A DNA stretch of 64,000 bases from Cyanobacterium aponinum PCC 10605. GTDB lineage: Bacteria; Cyanobacteriota; Cyanobacteriia; Cyanobacteriales; Cyanobacteriaceae. The notes beneath the pieces are model-generated. The model was not told the origin of the DNA. It was given only the letters and a program-made list of their open reading frames with translations, and searched no databases. Location: the NCBI RefSeq assembly GCF_000317675.1, contig NC_019776.1, positions 1,426,001 through 1,490,000 on the forward strand, read 5' to 3'. This document shows, in pieces, positions 37,121-45,490 of this stretch (the stretch's first letter is position 1; each line of letters begins with the position of its first letter). Position numbers and translations under genes: made by a program.

Positions 37121-37148
37121 ATTTTATCTATGGGAGGTAAGTGTGAAT

Positions 37149-37916
37149 TTATTTTTCTTCAGGAAAGGTTAATGTTGCCCTATTACCTTCTATTCTTAAT
37201 TCACCTCCTAAGCGTTCGATATTTTGTAGAGCTAATTCTCTTACAGAATCTTCTCTGGCATTGGTGTAAATGCTCATCCAAGATGCGCCTTGAGCTTTTT
37301 TGCTGTTGGGGTTTTCTTTTAAGAAGTTGGCAGTATCTTGGGCTAGTTGACCGAGATTTTGGGCTTCAGGGTTATCGTGGTATTTTGCCCACTGGGCTGC
37401 TATTTGGTAGGATATTTTTGCCTGTCGTGGTTGACTGGTGAATAGGAGTTCGTCGATACCTTTGTAGTACCACACTTGGTAGGCTTTCGGTTGTTGGGGT
37501 TGTATAGCTTGTAAGCCTTTGCTCATTAAATCCACGCTAACATCTGGCCTGCCTGAAAAGAGAGTAGTGGCAGGGGCGAAGATAAAGTAAGGTTCGATAA
37601 AACGAGGGTCTTTATCCACAAAAGCAGTAAAATATTCTGGATTGAGAGTATATCCTGTCAAATCCCGGCTTTCATCACCAAAGTATTGAACAAACCGTAG
37701 ATAAATCCAATCAGCGACTAAGTTATTAAAACCAAAATTGGGTAAATTCTTGAGGAAAGTAAGAGTTAGATAATCTCTTTTTTCCTGTTTTATAGCTTCT
37801 TCTTTAGATATGGCTTGGCTTTTTCTGCTTGTGATGGGGATTTGTAAGTAACCAATAACGGATATACAGAAGATAATAAATATAATTGAAGTTGCTAAAT
37901 TCCAAAAACGTCTCAT
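37149..37916 (-). CDS. Membrane-anchored conserved protein next to pilin gene
   Basis: A 255-residue protein with an N-terminal hydrophobic helix (SIIFIIFCISVIGYL) after MRRFWN. The helix probably acts as an uncleaved anchor with the rest outside the cytoplasm. The soluble part is helical with TPR-like features (KAYQVWYYKGIDELLF, QAKISYQIAAQWAKY). I do not know a characterised homologue; similar proteins seem to occur in cyanobacteria. It lies 30 bases downstream of a pilin gene and 28 bases upstream of the GT41 run, so a role in pilus assembly or in presenting the glycosylation substrate is possible. Confidence 0.75.
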   Translation of the reverse strand: MRRFWNLATSIIFIIFCISVIGYLQIPITSRKSQAISKEEAIKQEKRDYLTLTFLKNLPNFGFNNLVADWIYLRFVQYFGDESRDLTGYTLNPEYFTAFVDKDPRFIEPYFIFAPATTLFSGRPDVSVDLMSKGLQAIQPQQPKAYQVWYYKGIDELLFTSQPRQAKISYQIAAQWAKYHDNPEAQNLGQLAQDTANFLKENPNSKKAQGASWMSIYTNAREDSVRELALQNIERLGGELRIEGNRATLTFPEEK

Positions 37917-37946
37917 TGATGCTAATTATAATCCTATGGGTTATGA

Positions 37947-38477
37947 TTATCTTAGCTGATAAGCATTAGTTCCACAAACTGGGTCAGTAATGACTGGGTA
38001 AGCTGTGGTGGCACTAGGATCAAAACTCTGGCAAATAATTGAGCTATAGGCATCTACGAGGGCGGGATCAAAAAATACTCCAGCTGAAAGTCCCCTTGTG
38101 CCATCTTTATCCCAATTATTATTAGTAATGTTAAAGGTAACTTGAGAAGCAACAGTAGAAGTGTCGAAAGTCCAACTACTAATATATTTACTGTTGATAG
38201 GAACTCCGAGGGCTTCTAAAATTTGATCTGGAGTTCGACCATCACAACAAAACACCTGTTGTTCCCAATGATAAGCCATTTGAGAACGCGCCACAGTACC
38301 TAGAGCATTTTTCATCTCTGCTTCTCGGGCTTTTCCTACCTGTGCGAGTAGGTTAGGTAATCCAGTTGCTGCCAAAATCCCAATAATAATAATCACAACC
38401 AAGAGTTCGATGAGGGTAAAACCATCATTATTATTTTTATGGTAGCGGAGAAACATTTTGTAAAATAATTGCCACAT
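37947..38477 (-). CDS. Type IV pilin-like protein (G/H family)
   Basis: A 176-residue prepilin: an 18-residue leader ending in Asp-Gly, cleavage before Phe in the motif GFTLIELLVVIIIIGILA, and Glu5 of the mature protein present. ARAREAEMKNALG-like sequence (KAREAEMKNALGTVARSQ) and the QMAYHWEQQVF region fit the cyanobacterial Pilin_GH group. Four cysteines are present, two adjacent (VFCCDG). A GAGG ribosome-binding site 6 bases before the ATG supports this start. The gene heads a closely spaced run into the six GT41 genes. Confidence 0.9.
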   Translation of the reverse strand: MWQLFYKMFLRYHKNNNDGFTLIELLVVIIIIGILAATGLPNLLAQVGKAREAEMKNALGTVARSQMAYHWEQQVFCCDGRTPDQILEALGVPINSKYISSWTFDTSTVASQVTFNITNNNWDKDGTRGLSAGVFFDPALVDAYSSIICQSFDPSATTAYPVITDPVCGTNAYQLR

Positions 38478-38649
38478 AATTATCCTCTAGAATCTTCTTA
38501 TTCTCAGAACTAGACCTCAGCAGAACAAACTTATTTCTATTAAAGTAGAGATATTTTTCTGTTTTTATGTTACCCAAAAACTTTTTAAAACTAATCGTCC
38601 CATTACAATGAAAGACGAAAAGTATGAGAAAACTATTAAATGTATTGGG

Positions 38650-38695
38650 AAAAAAAACTTAAACCCGATGCTCAAAATATTGATGCATCAGGCTT
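38650..38695 (-). terminator. Rho-independent terminator after the upstream pilin gene
   Basis: On the minus strand an eight-pair stem (CCTGATGC with GCATCGGG, one G-U pair) around a 13-base loop is followed by TTTAAGTTTTTTTT. It lies about 55 bases after the stop of the pilin gene at 38750 and separates that gene from the second pilin gene. Confidence 0.75.
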
Positions 38696-38749
38696 AAAGA
38701 ACTCTTATTATTTAAGATAGTATTAAGTAAATTCTCCAGAGGAAGGATT

Positions 38750-39256
38750 TTATCTTACCTGAGCACTTCCATTAGCACAAGTGGTATCGTTTGTGGGTAC
38801 AGCAACACTACTTGTTACCTCGTTGCTTTGACAAAGAATTTGAGTAAATTCTCCACCAGAGTGGCTAATTAATCCTGAGAAAGCTCGAGTACCATCTGTT
38901 GCCGCATTAGAGTTTTCACTGAAGTTTGATGCACTGTCAGAACTAGCTACAAGGTTCATGCCTGTATCTGTTAAATACTCTTGAGGTAATTTAACGCCTA
39001 AGAAAGAAATGCTGGGAGCGAAGGTTTGACGCTCAAAGTGATAAGCCTGTTGAGAGCGGTTAACAGTACCCACAGCGTTTTTCAGTTCTGTTTCTCTAGC
39101 TTTACCAACCTGTCCTAATAAGTTAGGGAGAGCAACGGCGGCGAGGACACCGATAATAATTACTACGACTAAGAGTTCAATTAAGGTAAAACCTTCGTTA
39201 TTGGCTTTTTTGTTGCGGAGGTAAGCTAAATATTTTAAAGTTACTTCGGGTTTCAT
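38750..39256 (-). CDS. Type IV pilin-like protein (G/H family), PilA-like
   Basis: A 168-residue prepilin with a 22-residue basic leader ending in Glu-Gly and the motif GFTLIELLVVVIIIGVLA. KARETELKNAVGTVNRSQ and QAYHFERQTFAPS are shared with the next pilin, so the two are paralogues. AGGAG lies 9 bases before the ATG. Two cysteines near the C-terminus probably form the D-region disulfide. A terminator follows the gene, so it is expressed separately from the pilin-GT41 run. Confidence 0.92.
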   Translation of the reverse strand: MKPEVTLKYLAYLRNKKANNEGFTLIELLVVVIIIGVLAAVALPNLLGQVGKARETELKNAVGTVNRSQQAYHFERQTFAPSISFLGVKLPQEYLTDTGMNLVASSDSASNFSENSNAATDGTRAFSGLISHSGGEFTQILCQSNEVTSSVAVPTNDTTCANGSAQVR

Positions 39257-39375
39257 ATTTTAATGCTCCTGTGAGGGATATTTTAAATAGTTTGTTTTTT
39301 CTCTTACTTATACATTACCCAGATTCGCTCAAAAACCTATCACCTGATCAAAAAATTTTTTTCTTTTTTCTGATT

Positions 39376-39405
39376 CCCCCCTTAATAAGGGGGGTTAGGG
39401 GGGAT
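39376..39405 (+). repeat. GC-rich palindromic repeat, left copy bracketing the DUF559 gene
   Basis: CCCCCCTTAATAAGGGGGG then TTAGGGGGGATC. It is the same unit as 18624-18653 in plus orientation and the inverse of 39828-39860 and 63953-63985. It lies 145 bases before the DUF559 frame and 120 bases from the pilin start. Confidence 0.85.
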
Positions 39406-39520
39406 CTTATGACCCTTATTAACATTAACGAAGAAGTTTGTATGTAATGAAAAGTAAAAACCGAAAATAAACGACTTTTTCCTCCCCTATAACTACAAGC
39501 TTAAGGAAAGAGCGAGAGAG

Positions 39521-39838
39521 TTGCGAAAAAATATGACTCCTGCGGAACGAAAATTATGGTCTGAATATCTGCGACGCTTAACCTATAAGTTCATGAAACA
39601 ACGCCCCATTGATAATTTCATTGTGGATTTTTATTGTAGTCAAAAAAGATTAGTGATCGAAGTTGATGGAGATTCTCATTTTCAACCAGAGGGCATAGAG
39701 CGAGATCTCACCCGTACGGCTATTTTGGAGAATTATCGTTTGAGGTTGCTTCGGTTTAGTAATGATGATGTTTTGAGGAATTTTGAGGGAGTTTGTGGTG
39801 CGATCGGTTTTGAGTTAGATTCTTTAGATCCCGCCTAG
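39521..39838 (+). CDS. DUF559 endonuclease-like protein (PD-(D/E)XK fold), start codon uncertain
   Basis: 105 residues from a TTG at 39521. MTPAERKLWSEYLRR, then IVDFYCSQKRLVIEVDGDSH carries the D...ExD nuclease motif, and RLLRFSNDDVLRN is the usual C-terminal part. Homologues usually begin some 15-20 residues earlier with a PYNxKLKERARELRK stretch; here LPYNYKLKERARELRK is present upstream in frame (open back to 39458) but has no ATG, GTG or TTG before it, so the true start was probably lost or is unusual. The last codons lie inside a palindromic repeat that is an inverted copy of the one upstream. Confidence 0.85.
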   Translation: MRKNMTPAERKLWSEYLRRLTYKFMKQRPIDNFIVDFYCSQKRLVIEVDGDSHFQPEGIERDLTRTAILENYRLRLLRFSNDDVLRNFEGVCGAIGFELDSLDPA

Positions 39839-39860
39839 CCCCTCTTAATAAGGGGGGAAT
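39828..39860 (-). repeat. GC-rich palindromic repeat, right copy bracketing the DUF559 gene
   Basis: GATCCCGCCTAGCCCCTCTT then AATAAGGGGGGAA. Read on the minus strand it matches the copy at 39376, so the two form an inverted pair around the nuclease gene. It provides the last four codons of that gene. Confidence 0.82.
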
Positions 39861-40040
39861 TTGAATGATGGGTGCGATCGCTTCTTAGAGCGTAAGATTT
39901 GTGGTAAAATCCGAAGTAAAAAAAATGAGTTAAAAATCATGGAATGATGAATGAGCAACTTTATAATACTGACTATACTCTATCGCTGAAATTCTCGAGC
40001 GTGAAGTCAAGCGATAAATATACCATATTTGATTTTCGGA

Positions 40041-40079
40041 GGTGCGTGCAACGTAGCTGTGCCTTTGGCATCCCATCTT
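40041..40079. repeat. GGTGCGTGC...TTTGGCATC interspersed repeat, copy 1
   Basis: GGTGCGTGCAACGTAGCTGT then GCCTTTGGCATCCCATC, in the 248-bp gap between the DUF559 and DUF29 genes. A related copy with a HIP1 core is at 40644-40705. The rest of the gap shows a weak ATCGCT...AGCGAT inverted repeat and no gene. Confidence 0.5.
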
Positions 40080-40086
40080 TTTGAAT

Positions 40087-40506
40087 TTATAAGATAGATT
40101 TTAAAGCTGAAGATTGAATACTATCATAGTCTATTTTTAGCATTAACTCTTCGGGATTATATTTACCTTCAAAGGCTTCAAGAGATGCTTTCCTAATCGC
40201 TGTATCAAAGGCATCTGCAAGTATTTCCTTTAATTCTTCCTCTGTGGCATAATAACCCCCTGATTTACGCCTTTTATTAATTTTTTTAATTTCTTTGATG
40301 GAGTTATAAATAGAAAAATCCCAAGAGCGAGTTGTTCTTTTTTCCGCCTGTTGTTTAATTAAATGTAGCAATAAAATTACAGCATAACTAAAAATTTTGT
40401 TAAGTTTATCTTCCTTTGACATTTCTTCTAATTCAGCAACCAATTCCAAAGCGCGATCGTAGTTTTTTTCTTCTATGTATTGACGCAGTGCTAATAACTC
40501 TTCCAT
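40087..40506 (-). CDS. DUF29-family protein
   Basis: A 139-residue helical protein. LRQYIEEKNYDRALELVAEL, MSKEDKLNKIFSYAVILLLH and the KRTTRSWDFSI segment are typical of DUF29 proteins, which are numerous in cyanobacteria. Function is unknown. No signal or membrane helix is seen. It is divergent from the Uma2 gene at 40758. Confidence 0.85.
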   Translation of the reverse strand: MEELLALRQYIEEKNYDRALELVAELEEMSKEDKLNKIFSYAVILLLHLIKQQAEKRTTRSWDFSIYNSIKEIKKINKRRKSGGYYATEEELKEILADAFDTAIRKASLEAFEGKYNPEELMLKIDYDSIQSSALKSIL

Positions 40507-40643
40507 TTTCTATGCTGATTGGATACTCTAATCAAGACTCTTTCTTGCTCACGATCATAGCATTATTGTCTAAATCATGAAGAGACTTTTCCTCATACTC
40601 CTCCAAAACTTGATCCTCAACACTCGGGGTATTTGTGTCTTAA

Positions 40644-40705
40644 GAGGTGCGTGCTGGGTAACAAGTCCCCTCGCGATCGCACTCTATGTCTTTGGCATCG
40701 CATCT
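40644..40705. repeat. GGTGCGTGC...TTTGGCATC interspersed repeat, copy 2, with HIP1
   Basis: GAGGTGCGTGCTGGGTAACA, then CGCGATCGCACTC and TTTGGCATCGCATCT. It shares both ends with 40041-40079 and lies 52 bases before the Uma2 ATG. Confidence 0.5.
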
Positions 40706-40757
40706 ATAATAGACGAAAAGAGATGTTAAAATTATAAACAAAAATGATTTAATCATT

Positions 40758-41327
40758 ATGGCGACAGTAATTAATGTTGAATCCCTCAACCAGTTAACTA
40801 GCGAAGCATTTTATCAGTTATGCCTTGCTAATCCTGATATACCGATGGAAAAAAGTCCTCAAGGAGAATTAATCATTATGTCCCCTGTTGGTGGTGAAAG
40901 TGGTAATCGGGAAGCTAATTTAATCGCTGATTTAATTTTCTGGAATCGTCAATATAAGTTAGGACAGGTTTTTAGTTCCTCCACTATCTTCAAATTGCCT
41001 AATGGGGGCGATCGCTCTCCTGATGTGGCGTGGGTATCACAGTCAAAATGGGATAGTTTAACCGCCGAAGAAAAAAAGAAATTTCCCCCTATTTGTCCCG
41101 ATTTTGTGATGGAATTAAGATCTGAAAGTGACAGATTAAAGCCTCTACAAGAGAAAATGGAAGAATACTTGAATAGTGGCTTAAAGTTAGGTTGGTTAAT
41201 TAATCCTCAAGATAGAGAGGTAGAAATCTATCATCATCAAAAACCCAGAACCCTTGTCAAAATGCCTTGCGTATTATCTGGGGAAGAAATATTGCCTAAT
41301 TTTGCCTTAGAAGTTGATTTTAGTTGA
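40758..41327 (+). CDS. Uma2-family (DUF820) restriction-endonuclease-like protein
   Basis: A 189-residue protein of the Uma2 family: QGELIIMSPVGGESGNREAN, SPDVAWVSQSKW, PDFVMELRSESDRL with the D...ExR-type active residues of the PD-(D/E)XK fold, then GWLINPQDREVEIY. Uma2 genes are present in many copies in cyanobacteria and their role is unproven. The length is normal and nothing is broken. Confidence 0.93.
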   Translation: MATVINVESLNQLTSEAFYQLCLANPDIPMEKSPQGELIIMSPVGGESGNREANLIADLIFWNRQYKLGQVFSSSTIFKLPNGGDRSPDVAWVSQSKWDSLTAEEKKKFPPICPDFVMELRSESDRLKPLQEKMEEYLNSGLKLGWLINPQDREVEIYHHQKPRTLVKMPCVLSGEEILPNFALEVDFS

Positions 41328-41605
41328 AAGATTTGGCTAAAAAAAAATACTTGCATGAGTTTCCCTAGCCCTTCTTAACAAAGAATTATAACCATCAAGA
41401 AGATAGGTAAATTCTCCACTTGGAAACCATCTTAAAACTCTCTAAATATTTTTAAAAAGATCAAGACTTTATCTATAATGATTGATAATAATTGAAAACA
41501 AAAACCTCGATCGAGCTTGATTAAGATTCCTATTATGAACTACGCTAGTTTCTAACACTAAGGATAATTAGGGCTGTTTCATTCCTAAGAAAACAGAGTA
41601 AATAT

Positions 41606-42184
41606 ATGAGTATTTTTGAAAATTTTACCAATTTTTTAGAATCTAAATTAGATGAATTTTTACAAAATAATCCTGAACTAAATTTGACAATTATTGCTCA
41701 GGAAATCAAGCAAGAAAAAGAAGATACTATTGGGTTAATTAATAAATTAGAGTCAAGAAGAAAACAACTAGAATTAGATATTTTAAAATTAGTTCAAGAT
41801 ATAAAAATATGGTGTGAAAGAATAGAAAAAGCGGAAAAAGCGAATAGAAATGATTTAGCTAAAGAAGCAGAAGAAAGAAAAAATACATTACTTTCTCAAG
41901 GAAATTTTGCTTGGCAGGAAATGGAAAAAGTAAAAAATCAGATACTTGAAAATAATAGTAAACTGATCAATCTTGAGAATAAAGAAAGGGAAATTAATTT
42001 AAAGGTTAAAGAGTTAGAAAAAGCTAAACAGTGGACACAATCTAACTCCAATACCTCCAATTATAACTCTTACGGGTCTTATCGTAACTCTGGATTTAAT
42101 AACAGTAATGATGATTTAGAGAAAAAATTTAGAGATTGGGAAGTATCTGTGGAATTGGAGGAATTGAAAAAAAAGATGAGTTAG
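41606..42184 (+). CDS. Conserved cyanobacterial coiled-coil protein (TIGR04376-like)
   Basis: A 192-residue protein. It is strongly helical with long Glu/Lys heptads (EQ-rich stretch from ~35 to ~145) and a Ser/Asn/Tyr-rich linker (SNTSNYNSYGSYRNSGFN) before an acidic C-terminus that ends DWEVSVELEELKKKMS. The N-terminal FENFTNFLESKLDEFL and the C-terminal motif recall the cyanobacterial family TIGR04376, a distant PspA-like group; this assignment is from memory. The function is not known. The 278-bp region upstream holds no other gene. Confidence 0.75.
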   Translation: MSIFENFTNFLESKLDEFLQNNPELNLTIIAQEIKQEKEDTIGLINKLESRRKQLELDILKLVQDIKIWCERIEKAEKANRNDLAKEAEERKNTLLSQGNFAWQEMEKVKNQILENNSKLINLENKEREINLKVKELEKAKQWTQSNSNTSNYNSYGSYRNSGFNNSNDDLEKKFRDWEVSVELEELKKKMS

Positions 42185-42301
42185 GGATATACTCGGGAAG
42201 TCTATAACTTCTTGTTCTATTTACAAAGTCTCCCTAATGCCTCAAATATCTAAACACCCCAATATTTTTGCTAACTGACATTGAAACAGCCCTGAGTTAC
42301 T

Positions 42302-42509
42302 TAACCTGAGTTTTGGATAAGCTGAAAGCAGACCAACTCGTAGTCAAAAAACCTTATAGCTTCTTAGAAATAACGATAAAATTGCCTTAATCCGAACTGA
42401 CTTAAACAAGGGGCTTAAGCCCCTTGCTAAAAACCCCTACCACCTGCAACCTGCAACCTGACACCTGACACCTAACCTTATCGGAAATTCTTAAACCGAA
42501 CTGAGGTTA
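42302..42509. repeat. TIR-bearing interspersed element, copy 1 (MITE-like)
   Basis: It starts with TAACCTGAGTTTTGGATAA and ends with CCGAACTGAGGTTA, imperfect inverted ends. Inside are a perfect 20-bp palindrome CAAGGGGCTTAAGCCCCTTG (42407-42426) and the CACCTGCAACCTGCAACC tract. A second copy is at 46111-46390; the two share ACCTAACCTTATC then AAATTCTTAAAC/GAACTGAG at the right end. Together with its flanks it fills the 482-bp gap before ctaC; no gene is seen there. Confidence 0.65.
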
Positions 42510-42666
42510 CTTATGGATTTTAAGGGGTTAGGGATAAGTGAGTAATGATTAAAAAAACTTAAAGAAATATCAGAGAATGATTAATCCTTTGCTACAGATA
42601 AAAAAATTTGACTTATCCTTAAAAAAGAAAAAGTTTTATTATTCAGCAGTTTAGGATTTAATCGTT

Positions 42667-43608
42667 GTGAATATACCAGGTAATATTATCACTTTGATCG
42701 CAGGTATTCTGCTTACTTTGATCAGTTTGTGGTATGGTCAAAATCACGGCTTGATGCCCGTTGAAGCCTCGGAAGGGGCGGCACAAGTGGATGGTTTATT
42801 TAACTTGATGATGACTATAGCTACGGGCTTATTCTTAATCGTAGAAGGAGTTTTAATTTATTCCATCATTAGATTTAGGCGAAAAAAAGGCGATCGCACT
42901 GATGGACCTCCCATTGAGGGAAATGTACCCTTAGAGATAGTTTGGACTGCTATTCCCACAGTAATCGTGTTCATTTTAGCGGTTTATAGCTTTGAAGTTT
43001 ATAACAATTTAGGTGGTTTAGATCCCGAAACTTCCAGAGATTTTCCCCAAGAAGAAATGCAGATGGCAGAGAATGGAGCAAAATTAGTCGCTTTTAATCC
43101 CCATCAAGGACATTTATCTCTTGGTATCGGTAGCAGTAAAGCGGATTTGGAAGTAGATGTCAACGGTATTCAATACGCATGGATTTTTACTTATCCTGAT
43201 ACTGGGGTAGTTACGGGAGAACTCCATGTACCTGTGAATAAACAGGTTAAATTAAACATGAAAGCTGGAGATGTGATTCACGCTTTCTGGGTACCTCAAT
43301 TAAGATTAAAACAAGACGTTTTACCCGGTAGGGATTCAGAGTTATCTTTTAAAGCCAATAAAATTGGGGAATATCCCATCATTTGTGCTGAATTATGCGG
43401 TCCTTATCACGGCGGGATGAAAACGGTGCTTCATGTAGATAGTGAAGAAGACTATCAAGCATGGGTGCAAGAAAATACCATCGCATCTTTAGAAGACAAA
43501 GAGGAAACAATGGCTTTATTGTCTCAGCCCATGACAGAAGAATCTCGTCTGGAGATGCACTCTCATCATTTGGGAGTTACTCCTGAGACGTTGGCACAAC
43601 TACATTAA
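42667..43608 (+). CDS. ctaC: Cytochrome c oxidase subunit II
   Basis: 313 residues from a GTG start. Two membrane helices (residues ~5-25 and ~45-65, and a second helix near 90-108, IVWTAIPTVIVFILAVYSF) precede a cupredoxin domain with the CuA ligands in CAELCGPYHGGM plus His in VIHAFWVPQLRLKQD. It receives electrons from cytochrome c6 or plastocyanin for the thylakoid or plasma-membrane aa3-type oxidase. ctaD starts 118 bases downstream. A GTG start with no ATG close by is normal for this gene in cyanobacteria. Confidence 0.96.
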   Translation: MNIPGNIITLIAGILLTLISLWYGQNHGLMPVEASEGAAQVDGLFNLMMTIATGLFLIVEGVLIYSIIRFRRKKGDRTDGPPIEGNVPLEIVWTAIPTVIVFILAVYSFEVYNNLGGLDPETSRDFPQEEMQMAENGAKLVAFNPHQGHLSLGIGSSKADLEVDVNGIQYAWIFTYPDTGVVTGELHVPVNKQVKLNMKAGDVIHAFWVPQLRLKQDVLPGRDSELSFKANKIGEYPIICAELCGPYHGGMKTVLHVDSEEDYQAWVQENTIASLEDKEETMALLSQPMTEESRLEMHSHHLGVTPETLAQLH

Positions 43609-43726
43609 GAGTTCGGGGTTCAGGGAGTTCGCCTTCGGTCGTGAACGGAGTTTTTTACTCTTAATTATTCATTCACCTGACACCTTCCTCATCAATAACA
43701 TTTTTAATCTGAATCTAATCCAATTT

Positions 43727-45373
43727 ATGAGCAATACAACAACATCTAATCATAAACAGAGGAAGTTAATAGATTACTTTACCTTTAACACAGATCATAA
43801 GGTTATCGGTATTCAATATCTCGTTACTTCCTTTCTCTTTTACTTTATCGGTGGTGCATTTGCTGAAGTGGTGCGCACGGAGTTAGCTACTCCTGATCCT
43901 GATTTTATCTCTCCTGAGTTATACAATCAAATGTTTACCCTTCACGGTACGATCATGATTTTCCTCTGGATTGTACCCGCAGGGGCGGCTTTTGCTAATT
44001 ATCTCATTCCTTTGATGATTGGGGCAGAAGATATGGCTTTCCCTCGTTTAAATGCCGTTGCTTTTTGGTTAATACCTCCGGGGGGAGTATTATTAATAAG
44101 TAGCTTTTTGGTGGGTGCGCCTCAATCGGGTTGGACTTCTTACCCTCCTTTGAGTTTAATGACTGGTAAATGGGGAGAAGAGTTTTGGATTTTGAGTATC
44201 CTGTTATTGGGTACTTCTTCCATCTTAGGGGGTATTAATTTTGCTACTACCATCCTGAAAATGCGCATCAAAGACATGGATTTACACAGTATGCCTCTAT
44301 TCTGTTGGTCTATGTTGGCAACTTCTGCTTTAATTCTTTTATCTACTCCCGTTTTAGCGGGGGCGTTAATTCTTCTTTCTTTTGACTTAATTGCAGGTAC
44401 AAATTTCTTCAATCCCGCAGGAGGCGGCGATCCTGTCGTCTATCAGCATCTTTTCTGGTTCTACTCTCACCCTGCGGTTTACATCATGATTTTACCCTTC
44501 TTTGGGGTGGTTTCTGAGGTTATTCCTGTTCATTCCCGTAAGCCTATTTTTGGCTATCGTGCGATCGCATATTCTAGTTTAGCCATTAGCTTCCTCGGTT
44601 TAATTGTCTGGGCTCATCATATGTTTACCAGTGGTACTCCCGGTTGGTTAAGAATGTTCTTTATGGCAACAACTATGCTGATTGCCGTGCCTACGGGGAT
44701 TAAAATTTTCAGTTGGTGTGCCACCATGTGGGGCGGGAAAATCGAATTAAACACTCCCATGTTATTTGCAGTGGGTTTTGTCTCTTCCTTCCTAATCGGT
44801 GGTTTAACAGGGGTAATGGTGGCTTCTGTACCCTTTGATATTCATGTTCATGATACTTATTTTGTAGTAGGACATTTTCATTATGTATTATTTGGAGGAT
44901 CGGCTTTAGCTTTATTTGCAGGGTTTTATCACTGGTTTCCCAAGATTACGGGTAAAAACTACCATGAGGGTTTAGGAAAATTACATTTTATCCTCACTTT
45001 CTTAGGATTAAATATTACCTTTATGCCCATGCATCAATTAGGCTTAATGGGGATGAATCGCCGTATTGCCCTTTATGATGTAGAATTTCAACCTTTAAAC
45101 TTACTTAGCACCGCAGGGGCTTACACTTTAGCTGTTTCCACAATTCCTTTTTTGATTAATATGGCTTGGAGTTTATGGAAAGGTACACAAGCAGAGCGTA
45201 ATCCTTGGAAGGCTTTAACTCTTGAATGGCAAACTGCTTCACCTCCAATCATTGAAAACTTTGAAGAAGAACCAATTTTATGGAGTGGTCCTTATGACTA
45301 CGGTATTGACAGCGAATCAAATTCGGAAGACGAAACCGTCAAGGATATGTTAGCGGAAGTCAGTGCGAAATGA
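43727..45373 (+). CDS. ctaD: Cytochrome c oxidase subunit I
   Basis: A 548-residue protein with twelve hydrophobic helices. Heme and CuB ligands are visible: FTLHGTIMIFLW for the low-spin heme, FWFYSHPAVYIMILP with the His-Tyr pair region, WAHHMFTSG and HDTYFVVGHFHYV. The E in SHP(x)VYI-type sequence is replaced by Ala as in other cyanobacteria. It is the catalytic subunit for oxygen reduction and proton pumping. It lies between ctaC and ctaE on the same strand, forming the usual operon. Confidence 0.97.
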   Translation: MSNTTTSNHKQRKLIDYFTFNTDHKVIGIQYLVTSFLFYFIGGAFAEVVRTELATPDPDFISPELYNQMFTLHGTIMIFLWIVPAGAAFANYLIPLMIGAEDMAFPRLNAVAFWLIPPGGVLLISSFLVGAPQSGWTSYPPLSLMTGKWGEEFWILSILLLGTSSILGGINFATTILKMRIKDMDLHSMPLFCWSMLATSALILLSTPVLAGALILLSFDLIAGTNFFNPAGGGDPVVYQHLFWFYSHPAVYIMILPFFGVVSEVIPVHSRKPIFGYRAIAYSSLAISFLGLIVWAHHMFTSGTPGWLRMFFMATTMLIAVPTGIKIFSWCATMWGGKIELNTPMLFAVGFVSSFLIGGLTGVMVASVPFDIHVHDTYFVVGHFHYVLFGGSALALFAGFYHWFPKITGKNYHEGLGKLHFILTFLGLNITFMPMHQLGLMGMNRRIALYDVEFQPLNLLSTAGAYTLAVSTIPFLINMAWSLWKGTQAERNPWKALTLEWQTASPPIIENFEEEPILWSGPYDYGIDSESNSEDETVKDMLAEVSAK

Positions 45374-45490
45374 GTTAGGGGTATTGAGGTGTTAGGGAGA
45401 TAGAAAAGTCATCAATTTATCGGCTTTTCATAAAAACTCCCTCATTTCTGCAAGAAATTTAAGAAAAATTCACAAACTAACTAAGTTACT

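Noticed and set aside
37091-37441. A 116-codon plus-strand frame over the membrane-anchored gene
   Set aside because: It is antisense to a frame with a convincing anchor helix and good spacing in an operon.
38478-38749. A small gene or RNA between the two pilin genes
   Set aside because: Only a terminator and the presumed promoter of the second pilin are seen; no open frame of note.
44140-44412. A 90-codon minus-strand frame inside ctaD
   Set aside because: ctaD is complete and highly conserved; the opposite frame is a by-product of its codon use.
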